A stretch of DNA of 64,000 bases from Brachycybe producta (taxonomy: Eukaryota > Arthropoda > Diplopoda > Playtdesmida > Andrognathidae), in the NCBI GenBank assembly GCA_036925085.1, contig JAUPFP010000192.1:24774-88773 (forward strand), given 5' to 3'. Position numbers and translations under genes: made by a program. The notes under the pieces were generated by a model. That model saw nothing but the letters and a program-made list of their open reading frames with translations, searched no databases and was not told where the DNA came from. Shown here in pieces: positions 14,502 to 26,198 of this stretch (positions are counted from its first letter, which is position 1; each line of letters starts with the position of its first letter).

Positions 14502-17500
14502 CTACTTCATTTTCAACTTTAATTTCAACTTCAATTTCAACTTCAATTTCAACTTCAATTTCAACTTCAATTTCAACTTCAATTTCAACTTCAATTTCAA
14601 CTTCAATTTCAACTTCAATTTCAACTTCAATTTCAACTTCAATTTCAACTTCAATTTCAACTTCAATTTCAACTTCAATTTCAACTTCAATTTCAACTTC
14701 AATTTCAACTTCAATTTCAACTTCAGTTTCAACTTTAATTTCAATGTCAATTTCAACTTTAAGTTCAACTTCAAATTTAACTTCAACTTCAACTTTAACT
14801 TCAACTTAAACTTCAACTTCAATTTTAACTTCAATTTCAACATCAATTTCAACTTCAATTTCAACTTCAATTTCAACTTCAATTTCAACTTCAATTTTAA
14901 CTTCAATTTTAACTTCAATTTCAACTTCAATTTCAACTTCAATTTCAACTTCAATTTCAACTTCAATTTCAACTTCCACTTCAACTTCAACTTCAATTTC
15001 AAACTTAACTTCAACTTCAACTTCATCTTCAAGTTGAACTTCAAATTCAAATTCAACTTCAACTTTAACCTTAACTTAAACTTAAACTTCAATTTTAACT
15101 TCAATTTCAACTTCAATTTCAACTTCAATTTCAACTTCAATTTCAACTTCAAGTTCAACTTCAATTTGAACTTCAATTTGAACTTCAATTTCAACTTCAA
15201 TTTCAACTTCAATTTCAACTTCAATTTCAACTTCAATTTCAATGTCGACTTCAAGTTCAATGTCAATTTCAATTTCAAACTTAACTTCAACTTCAACTTT
15301 ACATTCAAGTTCAACTTCAAATTTAACTTCAACTTCAACTTAAACTTCAATTTTAACTTCAATTTTAACTTCAAATTCAACTTCAATTTCAACTTCAATT
15401 TCAACATCAATTTCAACTTCAATTTTAACTTCAATATCAACTTTGATTTCAATTTCGACTTCAATTTCAACTTCTATTTCAACTTCAATTTCAACTTCAA
15501 TTTCAACTTCAATTTCAACTTCAACTTCAATTTTAACATCAAATTCAACTTCAAATTTAACTTCAATATCAACTTTGATTTCAATTTCAACTTTAATTTC
15601 AACTTCAATTTCAACTTCAATTTTAACTTCAATTTCAACTTCAATTTCAACTTCAATTTCAACTTCAATTTCAACTTCAATTTCAACTTCAATTTCAACT
15701 TCAATTTCAACTTCAATTTCAACTTCAATTTCAACTTAAACTTCAATTTCAAACTTAACTTCAACTTCAACTTAACTTCAAATTCAACTTTAACTTCACT
15801 TTCAAGTTCAACTTCAAATTCAACTTCAACTTAACTTCAACTTCAACTTTAACTTCACTTTCAAGTTCAACTTCAAATTCAACTTCAACTTCAACTTTAA
15901 CTTCAATAAAACTTAAACTTCAATTTCAACTTCAAATTCAACTTCAATTTCAACTTCAATTTCAACTTCTATTTCAACTTCAATTTCAACTTCAATTTCA
16001 ACTTCAATTTCAACTTCAATTTCAACTTCAACTTCAACTTCAGTTTCAACTTCAGTTTCAACTTCAATTTCAACTTTAATTACAACTTCAATTTCAACTT
16101 CAGCTTCAACTTCAATTTTAACTTCAATTTCAACTTCAATTTCAACTTCAATTTCAACTTCAATTTCAATTTCAATTTCAACTTCAATTTCAACTTCAAT
16201 TTCAACTTCAATTTCAACTTCAATTTCAACTTCAATTTCAACTTCAATTTCAACTTCAATTTCAACTTCAATTTCAACTTCAATTTCAACTTCAATTTCA
16301 ACTTCCACTTCAATTTCAAACTTAACTTCAACTTCAACTTTAACTTCACTTTCAAGTTCAACTTCAAATTCAACTTCAACTTCAACTTTAACTTCAATTA
16401 AACTTAAACTTCAATTTCAACTTCAAATTCAACTTCAACTTCAACTTCAATTTCAACTTCAATTTCAAACTTAACTTCAACTTCAACTTTTCCTTCAAGT
16501 TCAACTTCAAATTTAACTTCAACTTCAACTTAAACTTCAACTTAAACTTAAACTTCAATTTTAGCTTCAATTTCAACTCCAATTTCAACATCAATTTCAA
16601 CTTCAATTTCATCTTCAATTTCAACATCAATTTCAACTCGAATTTCTACTTCATTTTCAACTTTAATTTCAACTTCAATTTCAACTTCAGTTTCAACTTC
16701 AATTTCAACTTCAATTTCAACTTCAATTTCAACTTCCACTTCAATTTCAAACTTAACTTCAACTTCAACTTAACTTCAACTTCAACTTTAACTTCACTTT
16801 CAAGTTCAACTTCAAATTCAACTTCAACTTCAACTTTAACTTCAATTAAACTTAAACTTCAATTTCAACTTCAAATTCAACTTCAACTTCAACTTCAATT
16901 TCAACTTCAATTTCAAACTTAACTTCAACTTCAACTTCTCCTTCAAGTTCAAATTCAAATTTAACTTCAACTTCAACTTAAACTTCAACTTAAACTTAAA
17001 CTTCAATTTTAGCTTCAATTTCAACTCCAATTTCAACATCAATTTCAATTTCAATTTCATCTTCAATTTCAACATCAATTTCAACTCCAATTTCTACTTC
17101 ATTTTCAACTTTAATTTCAACTTCAATTTCAACTTCAATTTCAACTTCAATTTCAACTTCAATTTCAACTTCAATTTCAACTTCAATTTCAACTTCAATT
17201 TCAACTTCAATTTCAACTTCAATTTCAACTTCAATTTCAACTTCAATTTCAACTTCAATTTCAACTTCAATTTCAACTTCAATTTCAACTTCAATTACAA
17301 CTTCAATTTCAACTTCAGTTTCAACTTTAATTTCAATGTCAATTTCAACTTTAAGTTCAACTTTAAATTTAACTTCAACTTCAACTTTAACTTCAACTTA
17401 AACTTCAATTTTAACTTTAATTTCAAAATCAATTTCAACTTCAATTTCAACTTCAATTTCAACTTCAATTTCAACTTCAATTTTAACTTCAATTTCAACT

Positions 17501-19878
17501 TCAATTTCAACTTCAATTTCAACTTCAATTTCAACTTCAATTTCAACTTCAATTTCAACTTCCACTTCAACTTCAACTTCAATTTCAAACTTAACTTCAA
17601 CTTCAACTTCATCTTCAAGTTGAACTTCAAATTCAAATTCAACTTCAACTTTAACCTTAACTTAAACTTAAACTTCAATTTTAACTTCAATTTCAACTTC
17701 AATTTCAACTTCAATTTCAACTTCAATTTCAACTTCAATTTCAACTTCAATTTCAACTTCAATTTGAACTTCAATTTCAACTTCAATTTCAACTTCAATT
17801 TCAACTTCAATTTCAACTTCAATTTCAATGTCGACTTCAAGTTCAATGTCAATTTCAATTTCAAACTTAACTTCAACTTCAACTTTACATTCAAGTTCAA
17901 CTTCAAATTTAACTTCAACTTCAACTTAAACTTCAATTTTAACTTCAATTTTAACTTCAAATTCAACTTCAATTTCAACTTCAATTTCAACATCAATTTC
18001 AACTTCAATTTTAACTTCAATATCAACTTTGATTTCAATTTCGACTTCAATTTCAACTTCTATTTCAACTTCAATTTCAACTTCAATTTCAACTTCAATT
18101 TCAACTTCAACTTCAATTTTAACATCAATTTCAACTTCAAATTTAACTTCAATATCAACTTTGATTTCAATTTCAACTTCAATTTCAACTTCAATTTCAA
18201 CTTCAATTTCAACTTCAATTTCAACTTCAATTTCAACTTCAATTTCAACTTCAATTTCAACTTCAATTTCAACTTCAATTTCAACTTCAATTTCAACTTC
18301 AATTTCAACTTCAATTTCAACTTAAACTTCAATTTCAAACTTAACTTCAACTTCAACTTAACTTCAAATTCAACTTTAACTTCACTTTCAAGTTCAACTT
18401 CAAATTCAACTTCAACTTAACTTCAACTTCAACTTTAACTTCACTTTCAAGTTCAACTTCAAATTCAACTTCAACTTCAACTTTAACTTCAATAAAACTT
18501 AAACTTCAATTTCAACTTCAAATTCAACTTCAATTTCAACTTCAATTTCAACTTCTATTTCAACTTCAATTTCAACTTCAATTTCAACTTCAATTTCAAC
18601 TTCAATTTCAACTTCAACTTCAACTTCAGTTTCAACTTCAGTTTCAACTTCAATTTCAACTTCAATTACAACTTCAATTTCAACTTCAGCTTCAACTTCA
18701 ATTTTAACTTCAATTTCAACTTCAATTTCAACTTCAATTTCAACTTCAATTTCAACTTCAATTTCAACTTCAATTTCAACTTCAATTTCAACTTCAATTT
18801 TAACTTCAATTTCAACTTCAATTTCAACTTCAATTTCAACTTCAATTTCAACTTCAATTTCAACTTCCACTTCAATTTCAAACTTAACTTCAACTTCAAC
18901 TTAACTTCAACTTCAACTTTAACTTCACTTTCAAGTTCAACTTCAAATTCAACTTCAACTTCAACTTTAACTTCAATTAAACTTAAACTTCAATTTCAAC
19001 TTCAAATTCAACTTCAACTTCAACTTCAATTTCAACTTCAATTTCAAACTTAACTTCAACTTCAACTTCTCCTTCAAGTTCAACTTCAAATTTAACTTCA
19101 ACTTCAACTTCAACTTCAACTTAAACTTAAACTTCAATTTTAGCTTCAATTTCAACTCCAATTTCAACATCAATTTCAACTTCAATTTCATCTTCAATTT
19201 CAACATCAATTTCAACTCCAATTTCTACTTCATTTTCAACTTTAATTTCAACTTCAATTTCAACTTCAATTTCAACTTCAATTTCAACTTCAATTTCAAC
19301 TTCAATTTCAACTTCAATTTCAACTTCAATTACAACTTCAATTTCAACTTCAGTTTCAACTTTAATTTCAATGTCAATTTCAACTTTAAGTTCAACTTCA
19401 AATTTAACTTCAACTTCAACTTTAACTTCAACTTAAACTTAAACTTCAATTTTAACTTCAATTTCAACATCAATTTCAACTTCAATTTCAACTTCAATTT
19501 CAACTTCAATTTCAACTTCAATTTTAACTTCAATTTTAACTTCAATTTCAACTTCAATTTCAATTTCAATTTCAACTTCAATTTCAACTTCAATTTCAAC
19601 TTCCACTTCAACTTCAACTTCAATTTCAAACTTAACTTCAACTTCAACTTCATCTTCAAGTTCAACTTCAAATTCAAATTCAACTTCAACTTTAACCTTA
19701 ACTTAAACTTAAACTTCAATTTTAACTTCAATTTCAACTTCAATTTCAACTTCAATTTCAACTTCAATTTCAACTTCAATTTGAAATTCAATTTGAACTT
19801 CAATTTCAACTTCAATTTCAACTTCAATTTCAACTTCAATTTCAACTTCAATTTCAATGTCGACTTCAAGTTCAATGT
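14502..19878. repeat. Higher-order repeat, about 2.59 kb period (left block, distal)
   Basis: Two consecutive long units match with an offset of 2586-2592 bp: 14502 with 17094, 15034 with 17620, and 15443 with 18029. A third unit is cut by the insertion of element 1 at 19879. Diagnostic variants include the GTCGAC-containing island at about 15243 and 17828. Confidence 0.75.
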
Positions 19879-20017
19879 TGTAACACCCTGTAAATCGTGA
19901 TCCCGCCAAAACCATAGCCTGGGGGGTAAACAACTCTCAACCGTCCCTCCCTCCTCTCTGACTCACCTTTCTGACTAATGCCCAAGCGGCGGATTGATAC
20001 ATAAAGGACCATGGTCA

Positions 20018-20067
20018 CTTGGACCTGGTTACACCTCGCAGGTGTACACAGGTCCAAGGTATAAAAG
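20018..20067 (+). promoter_or_regulatory. Hairpin plus TATA box in the 5' LTR of element 1
   Basis: A nested inverted repeat pairs CTTGGACC (20018-20025) with GGTCCAAG (20051-20058), and inside it ACACCT (20031-20036) with AGGTGT (20040-20045). It is followed directly by TATAAAAG at 20060-20067. A near-copy, ATAAAGGACCATG, occurs upstream of the hairpin, so the box and its downstream flank look duplicated around it. Transcription probably starts near 20090. This is inferred from the box alone. Confidence 0.65.
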
Positions 20068-20198
20068 GACCATGTTCCTCTTTGTTCCTAAGTTCTTTCC
20101 TTTGCCTGTTTTTGCGATACATTCCAAATCATGGGCCTGAGGATTTCCAGTTAGTATTTTACTATTCACCCTTGTATCTGTACTTCTTACAAGGAATG

Positions 20199-20204
20199 AA
20201 TAAA
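20199..20204 (+). terminator. AATAAA poly(A) signal in the 5' LTR of element 1
   Basis: AATAAA lies about 140 bp downstream of the TATA box and is followed by a GT-rich stretch, the usual placing of an LTR polyadenylation signal. The matching part of the 3' LTR is missing, so transcripts of this copy could not use the usual signal at their 3' end. AT-rich AATAAA sequences near 28515 could substitute. Confidence 0.6.
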
Positions 20205-20568
20205 AGTGTTGTAATAAGAAGTAGCGTTGTCTCTATGTCTTTATGTTAACAACTTCTCTTCAGATGCCGGAGGTTTCATAGGGCAGGAGCTATACGATTC
20301 TCAGCAGCTACAACATCTTCTCTAGTCGGAATACCGATGGAGAAGATGTATATCAGCATCAACCGGAAGAGAGAGAGATGGCCGCCACTCTCCTGCATCG
20401 ATTTCACCCCCATGCAGAAGAGTGACTACAATCTATCTCCATCCAGCTCTCTCTACAGCTCGGATCTTCTCTGTGCAGGTGTCATACTGCTCAGAGAAGA
20501 AACGAAAAGTAGAAAATGTCATCTAAAGGTTGGTAATAAAATATTGGTTGATGTCAAAAGCTCACATT

Positions 20569-20580
20569 TGGTGGAGGTGC
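20569..20580 (+). other. Primer binding site, tRNA-Ala-like (element 1)
   Basis: TGGTGGAGGTGC begins two bases after the LTR. It is the complement of a 3' end GCACCTCCACCA, the typical end of many metazoan tRNA-Ala species. The next bases, GGGG, extend the match if one C is skipped. It would prime minus-strand synthesis. The tRNA assignment is from general knowledge of tRNA ends, not from a search. Confidence 0.75.
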
Positions 20581-23022
20581 GGGGTATAGCTCCATCTGCC
20601 TTCTCCGACCTGTAAACAGAAGCCGTCCTTTGTCCTAAGTCTCGTGACTGTGCCTCACGAGGCTTCGTCCGTCCTTTCTATGTTGGAGCCACGTATGGAG
20701 ACCCTCGATAGCGTCAAAGTCAACCGCGTGGCGCCTGTCTGTAAAACCGCGTATGGAGACCCTCGATCACGTCAAAGTCAACCGCGCGGCGTCCTTTGTG
20801 TTGGAACCACGTGTGGAGACCCTCGATAGCGTCAAAGTCGACCACGTGGCGCCTTTGTAAAACCGCGTATGGAGGCCCTCGATCACGTCAAAGCCAACCT
20901 CGCGGCGTCCTTTGTGTTGGAACCACGTATGGAGGCCCTCGATAGCGTCAAAGCCAACCGCGTGGCGCCTTTTTATGTTGGGACCATGTATGGAGGCCCT
21001 CGATCACGTCAAAGCCAACCGCATGGTACCGTTTTTGTGGAATCGCGAAAGAGACTTGTGGCTACACACACCACGTGTCAACCGCGCGATTCTGTGTCCT
21101 GTCCTTAGAGACACATGTTAAAGGAACTGCTGCATCGACATCCATCAAGCACGTGGGCAACACCTTGGTAGTAGTTCTTTGACACATGTGTTTCCGTCCG
21201 TGTTTTTGTATTTTATGTTTCCATTACAATCACCCACTGTCACCTTCACTCTTCTTTAATTTTCAAAGTGAAACCCACACCACGTGGGCAACACTTTAAA
21301 CAAATTCTTCTTACTCTCCGAGAGGAGTTTGCAGTCTCATTATGAGATGAGCAAACAAATCTCATCTACTAATCTATCCACCTATTAATAGGCTTTTAAA
21401 GGACGTGTGTGTCTTTTAAAATGTCCTATTATCTTCACTCTTCATCTTTAATTTTCAAGCGAGATTCTCCCTAGCTCTATTTCATTGTTAGGGGGCTTAC
21501 AAGCTTAAAACACACTTTTTCTAGCCACGTGGGACTTTCTTGTCCCCCCTTTTCTTTGTTCTTTGTTTTTTCACTTGTGTTTCCCTTGGGACCCTCTATG
21601 TCCCAAGTCATGTTCTTCAAACTTCTTCATCATCATCCACTCAATGCATCATCACATGAACTTTCTCCATTGGACAGCACTGAAGCCCGGCCGCCATCTT
21701 GGATCGACCGGACACTCTTCAAAAAGCGCCAACGGAGCGGTTTTTCGCTCCATGTGACTCATTGTTGTACCTTCTCTCATCTTTTTGTGTCCTCTTCTCT
21801 TTTCTTCTCTTCCAGAGGGTTGCACTCACGCGCCCCCTGGCAGAGTTCCTCTTGTTAGAGAAAACTTCTCTTTTTCTTTGAATTTTCTCTCTTTTTGTGT
21901 CTTTCTCCTGGCCACCATAAAAACGTGCCCCGGAGGAACTTTTCAATCATCAATTTTTGGACATTGCAATAAACTGACCGGAAGTGGCCACCACAGCGCC
22001 ACCTACGGACTTCTTCATTCTACTCAACATAGTCCCTCACTGGGCACTGACTCTGTCTTTTTCATCCAGAGCCATCCAGCAGTGAGGACTCAAAATTTCT
22101 TCAGTTTGAACATTTCTTCTGGTTCACCAAGTATTTAGCTTGTTGAACACACTTCAATTTCTACACTGTTTTACTGTTTTAATAAAACTAAATTAAAACT
22201 TTTGATGTGCGGGCACCGCACCTAAGTTTTAAACTTTCTGAGTAAAACAGCTTTCTTTTCTTGCTTCTTTGGAGAGTTCAGCCATCTTGAACTTCTCCTT
22301 TGTTTGTGCATTTAAAAAAGTTCAGCCATCTTGAACTTTTTGTTCTTTGTGTGTTCTTTACACACACACTCTTCATTCTTGTTTTCAAGTAAAACTAAAA
22401 GTGCGGGCACCGCGCTCTAGCTTTACTCTTCATATTGCTTGCCTCTTCTTCAGGCAACTGCAATACACTTTAATTTCCGATTCACTTTCCACAGTGCAAT
22501 TTCGGTTGGGTGGTGTACCACGCTCGAAATTGTATTGTACATCTGCTGTTTCTTTATTGAGACTTTTGGAATTCTCATAACCTCCACGTGGTCGCCAAAT
22601 ACCACGTGTCGAGAGAGATCCTTCTAAAATCTGACGCTCAATAAAGAACTCACGACGCTACACCAGTTGGGAACCAAAACTCGTCACACGCCCAACTGAG
22701 AACACAATCAATACGATACAACCATCACCACACTAACGGAGTGAACCGCCACTTCGTTATACACGTCACAAGCTTAGGTAATCTATCGTTACTCAGTGTA
22801 TAAGAGTACGATAGTGTCGGTTGCCGACAAGCACTAAATTGCCAACGCACAGTGACATCACCGACCTACAACTTCACGAACTGAACGAGTCCCATCATAC
22901 TGGAACCCGAAAGTATAGCTCAGAGTGTACTCGAGAACCCTCGGAGCTGCACACAACGACTTGGACTTCGCCGGACTCGTTCATCACCGCACATTCACAT
23001 TACACAAGCCACATCATTAATC
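20581..23022 (+). other. Long non-coding leader of element 1
   Basis: This is 2.4 kb between the primer site and the gag ATG, with no convincing ORF. It holds a minisatellite (20691-21040), many CACGTG motifs (for example at 21150, 21281, 22585 and 22603) and a 17-bp sequence, GTTCAGCCATCTTGAAC, at 22276 and again at 22320. That sequence is itself an imperfect inverted repeat (GTTCA/TGAAC). A GTGCGGGCACCGC motif is also duplicated, near 22206 and 22401. A role in packaging or translation control is possible but not shown. Confidence 0.6.
20691..21040 (+). repeat. 60-bp minisatellite in the element 1 leader
   Basis: About six full units of 58-60 bp are marked by TATGGAGACCCTCGAT or the later form TATGGAGGCCCTCGAT. 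Units alternate between GATAGCGTC and GATCACGTC after this marker, so the true period is a dimer of about 120 bp. The flanks of the units alternate likewise (CGTGGCGCC against GCGGCGTCC). Confidence 0.85.
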
Positions 23023-24804
23023 ATGGCCACCTCACACGACAATACGGGGTCCCTGTCTGATCACCAGGGTTCGCACGAAGATCTGTTGGAAGTGCCCGTA
23101 ACTACTGATGTGACACCACCGCCGCGGCCGACTGGGGCCGAGTTTGACCACCTGTCACAACAAGTGGCTGCACTCTCGACTCGTATGTCTCAGTTCATAG
23201 ACGACCGATTCACACCGAATCGACCGACTACACCACGGCGGACAACACGCACACACCGACTTCGCGACGATGACTCGGACGCCTCTTCAGCCCCCTATGT
23301 TGGCTACAGAGAGCGTCACGATCGTTACGAAAGACATTACACACCGCACACACGTCATCTACCGCGTGACCCTGACTGGCAACAACAAGGGCAGTCAGAT
23401 GATCCGCGTCACAGAGATGAGCGTGCGGAAATACCGATTACGACACGTGCTGATTCTCCTCGCTCGCTTGTCCGGGTTGCACGTAGCGGTCGCCGCTCGA
23501 CACCCCCGGAACAACAGCCTCACCAAGGAGCGACACAAGGCACTTCAGTTTACGCGCCACGTTTTCCACCGCAAGAGGTAGGTCTGATGCCGGCTGGAAT
23601 GCCAAACGTCCAGGATGGCATCTATCGACCAACCCCCAGAGAACCCTCCGTGGAAGAGTTCAATAAGAAATACAGCGGTCGTCACCCTGCCGACTCAATC
23701 CAAAAATTCAACGGATTGACAGGTTTCCGTCCCTTCCTGGAAGAATTCGAGGAAGTGGCACATCTGTACGGTTGGAAAGACCACCACAAGGAGGAATACA
23801 TCACGGGGTGTTTCACTGGGGCCGCCCGAACGTGGCTGAGTAAACTGAGGTATGAGCTTCAGGACATTCCTTGGCCAGCACTGAGAGTACAGATGGTAGA
23901 TACGTTCGGGAAGCCGAACGAACTGGCCATTTTGGAGAAAAAGTATACAGAGATGCTCCAGAAGGAAGGTGAGAGTACGCAAGCTTTCATCTGGGAGTTT
24001 ATGATACTCGGCGACCGAGTTTACCCGCAACTTGACGATTAGCTGCGTATAAGCCAGTTGCGCCGCGCTCTACATCCCACCATACAGAACGCCGCGCACC
24101 ACGCATCTACGACGTCGTTCAAGGACTTCGCAAACACCGTCCTCAATATGGAGGTGGTCTTGCTGTCCTTGGATAAATGGCCGACGGAACCAAAACCCGC
24201 AGCTGATTCACAGTCGGGTAAAGGAGCATCGAAGACCGACCAGGAGCCGGCGGTAACCGCCAGCCCTAAAGACAAACCACACCGGTCTAGGCATGATAAA
24301 AAGCCTAGTCAGACTGCTGCCACCAATTCAAACCGACACTCTGCAGCGGACCCCCAACCAGAGACCACTCGCACGTTCGACAAGAGTAAGTCGACGTGTT
24401 ATAATTGTGGCAAATTGGGGCATTTCGTCCGTGAGTGTCGGCAACCAAAGAAGAAGGTTGCAATCAAGCAGTTTGGGGAGCCGGTTACCGACTATGACAT
24501 CAAAGGAGAGGTGCCTGAAACGGATATCATCACCGAAGACGGCATTGAGTTTGCCCTGATAAGAGTGGCGGGACAAATCCGCCGGATCCCTCTTCCAGCA
24601 GCAGACTCAGCTGCCGGAGCACCTCCTCCTGACACATCCGACAATGACAGCTCTGACCACTCTGAGGACATACCAATCAAAGTGCTCGACCGAGCTCCTG
24701 CACACAAATGGACCTCGGGCGAGCCGATCAAGTGGCCACCCACGCTGTCAAGAAACCAAACGCGACAGAAAAAAAACAATAATTCACCAGTGTTTATTTC
24801 ATGA
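23023..24804 (+). CDS. gag: Gag of element 1 (one in-frame TAG)
   Basis: This is a structural protein expected to assemble the particle that packages element RNA. The ATG at 23023 has a good context (A at -3, G at +4). Codons 1-210 are polar, rich in Arg, Pro and Thr. A retrotransposon-gag-like helical domain follows around codons 215-340, with the pattern ...FLEEFEEVAHLYGW... and ...WPALRVQMVDTFG.... A TAG at 24040-24042 (codon 340) interrupts it, but the same frame stays open to 24804 and contains a CX2CX4HX4C zinc knuckle at 24397-24438. The frame after the stop continues the helical domain, so this is one gene of 594 codons including both stops, not two. The stop is either a point mutation or a read-through site. 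The region after the knuckle is acidic and has no protease Asp-Thr-Gly motif. Gag of element 2 has the same domain order but is clearly a different lineage. Confidence 0.85.
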
Positions 24805-26198
24805 CTATGGAAATAAACACCAGCAACCATCAAATATCAACAATAGAAGAGCGGGAGAAATTTGAGAATTGTTGTGTTGAGAAACAACTGAGGACAGTTG
24901 TCAAGAGGTGGGGGAGGGGATAAAAGGAACCCCCCAACGAATAAACAACCCCACAGCATCAACAACCCCTCTAAACACTCTCAAATAACTCCCAAAACTC
25001 TACAAAATTCATACAACTTTAATTTTTGAAACACTTCTAAACTTTTCAAAATGGCCGCCAATATTTACATATTGGCAACCATTTCAAACATGCAATAAAC
25101 TACACCGGAACCACGTGGCCTTCACACACAACTGTCAACCACGTGGTACACCTGGGAAAAACGCCGAAGGCTAGTCAAGGACGTTCAGAAGAAAAATCAA
25201 GAGCCATAAAAGGGTCAGCAAAAGAAAAACACCGTGCTCCCCTTTATTATGGACGGACGTCATTGACCATGCTGTTGACAGTAGAAGGATAGAAACTTCA
25301 AAGAGACAATTGCTCTGGGGGCCAGACCAATGCACTGGGACTTCAAAGAAAAAAAAACAAACAACAAAAACTGCTGGCCATAAACAAATAAAAAAGGAAG
25401 AAAATCAGTTTTGAGGATTTTGTGAGAGCGGACACCTTCAATTAAAAAATAAAATTGAAGAACCTGTCACCCTCTCAATTAAGATCGAATTGTGGGACAC
25501 CAACTCCTGTCCCACTCCCCCTAAAAATAATAACAAACAGCAAGGTACATTAGTAACCTTGCTGACCTATTCTTTCCAAAAAAAGGCATTAAGGAAAAGA
25601 AGGAGAGAAAGTTAATGGGCAACTTCACACCTCGGTGTGAAATAAAATAACGGCCCTTCTCCCTCGAGATTCCTTAGTCCTTTTGTTTATCTAAAAATAA
25701 TAAACAGGACCGACTCTGATAAGAATTAGATCAACACCTCTCACATCTAATGTCGGTGGGACAACCCCCACCCCCAATAAATAAAGTCGTGAAGAAACCA
25801 ATTAGAGTAAGGTGTCTTATTCTAAAAGGGGCCGGCCCTTCTAACTTTTAAAATTAAATAAGAAAAGTGACCAAACTTGGTCAATTACCACTTGATTTGC
25901 TCTCTTCAAAGAAGCACTCGTTTTTGTTCATCTCTTTATATCATCAAATCTTCAATCTACTTCTGTGCCAAGTTCCAAATCTTAATTTCGAACTTCTTCA
26001 GTTTTTGTTGTTAATCAAAAGCTTGAGTGCCACCTTCAAGCCTTTGAACTCACGTGCAGTGCATCAGACCTTCAGAACTCTTTGGACCTCTTGAAATAAT
26101 AACAGAGTGATCGGGGACCGATTTCTGTTATTATTTGGAAGTAACCACCAGCAGCGGGACTTTTGAAAAAGTAAGAACTTTTAAACTCTTAAGGAAAT
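24805..26198 (+). other. Hairpin-rich spacer between gag and ORF2 of element 1
   Basis: There is no ORF where pol would be expected. Instead there is a series of inverted repeats: 25436-25460 (CTTCAATT/AATTGAAG), 25492-25515 (GTGGGACA/TGTCCCAC), 25538-25564 (CAGCAAGGT/ACCTTGCTG), 25624-25641 (TTCACACC/GGTGTGAA), 25709-25757 (ACCGAC/GTCGGT around ATTAGAT/ATCTAAT), 25816-25862 (CTTATT/AATAAG), 25869-25882 (GACCAA/TTGGTC) and 26095-26135 (AATAATAACAGA/TCTGTTATTATT). A purine tract, GTGGGGGAGGGGATAAAAGG, lies at about 24907. The last hairpin is 63 bp before the ORF2 ATG. Packaging, internal initiation or transcript control are possible roles. Confidence 0.75.

Larger units (their letters stand above)
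1..19878. repeat. Left satellite block, AACTTC/AATTTC hexamer family
   Basis: The block is built from the hexamers AACTTC and AATTTC, often alternating as a 12-mer, with variants such as AACTTT, AATTTT and AAATTC. The + strand carries almost no G, so there is extreme strand asymmetry. The hexamers lack stop codons in five of six frames, so long Asn-Phe, Thr-Ser, Leu-Gln, Lys-Leu and Glu-Val ORFs appear on both strands. They are by-products of the repeat and none has a credible gene structure. The block ends exactly where element 1 starts. I know no named family for this unit. A heterochromatic or pericentromeric location is inferred from array length alone. Confidence 0.97.
19879..20566 (+). 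repeat. 5' LTR of element 1 (688 bp)
   Basis: It starts TGTAACACCC and ends AGCTCACA. The 3' boundary is set by the primer binding site two bases later and by identity of its last 197 bp (20370-20566) with the end of the element (28779-28975). It carries a TATA box at 20060 and an AATAAA signal at 20199, so U3, R and U5 are all present. Confidence 0.9.

Noticed and set aside
332..19800. Dozens of long ORFs on both strands with Asn-Phe, Lys-Leu, Glu-Val or Ser-Thr repeats
   Set aside because: They follow directly from stop-free hexamers read in five frames, start at random variant codons and have no gene context. The same holds for the middle and right satellite blocks.
20337..20615. ORF across the end of the 5' LTR of element 1 (and its partner at 28596-29000)
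   Set aside because: It spans U5, the primer site or satellite junctions and exists only because the LTR end is repeated. No protein character is visible.
20691..21040. CRISPR-like array
   Set aside because: Units are contiguous diverged minisatellite repeats without unique spacers, inside a eukaryotic LTR element.
20019..22627. Several 60-117 codon ORFs in the LTR and leader of element 1
   Set aside because: Short, overlapping, different in each frame, and partly made of the minisatellite. Nothing suggests translation.
24040..24060. Two separate genes in the gag region of element 1, split at 24042
   Set aside because: The downstream frame is the same frame, starts at a non-ATG codon and continues the helical gag domain into the zinc knuckle.
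24907..24945. Purine tract GTGGGGGAGGGGA as the 3' polypurine tract of element 1
   Set aside because: No LTR sequence follows it. It lies 4 kb from the 3' LTR and could at most be a central tract or an internal hairpin (TGGGGG/CCCCCA).
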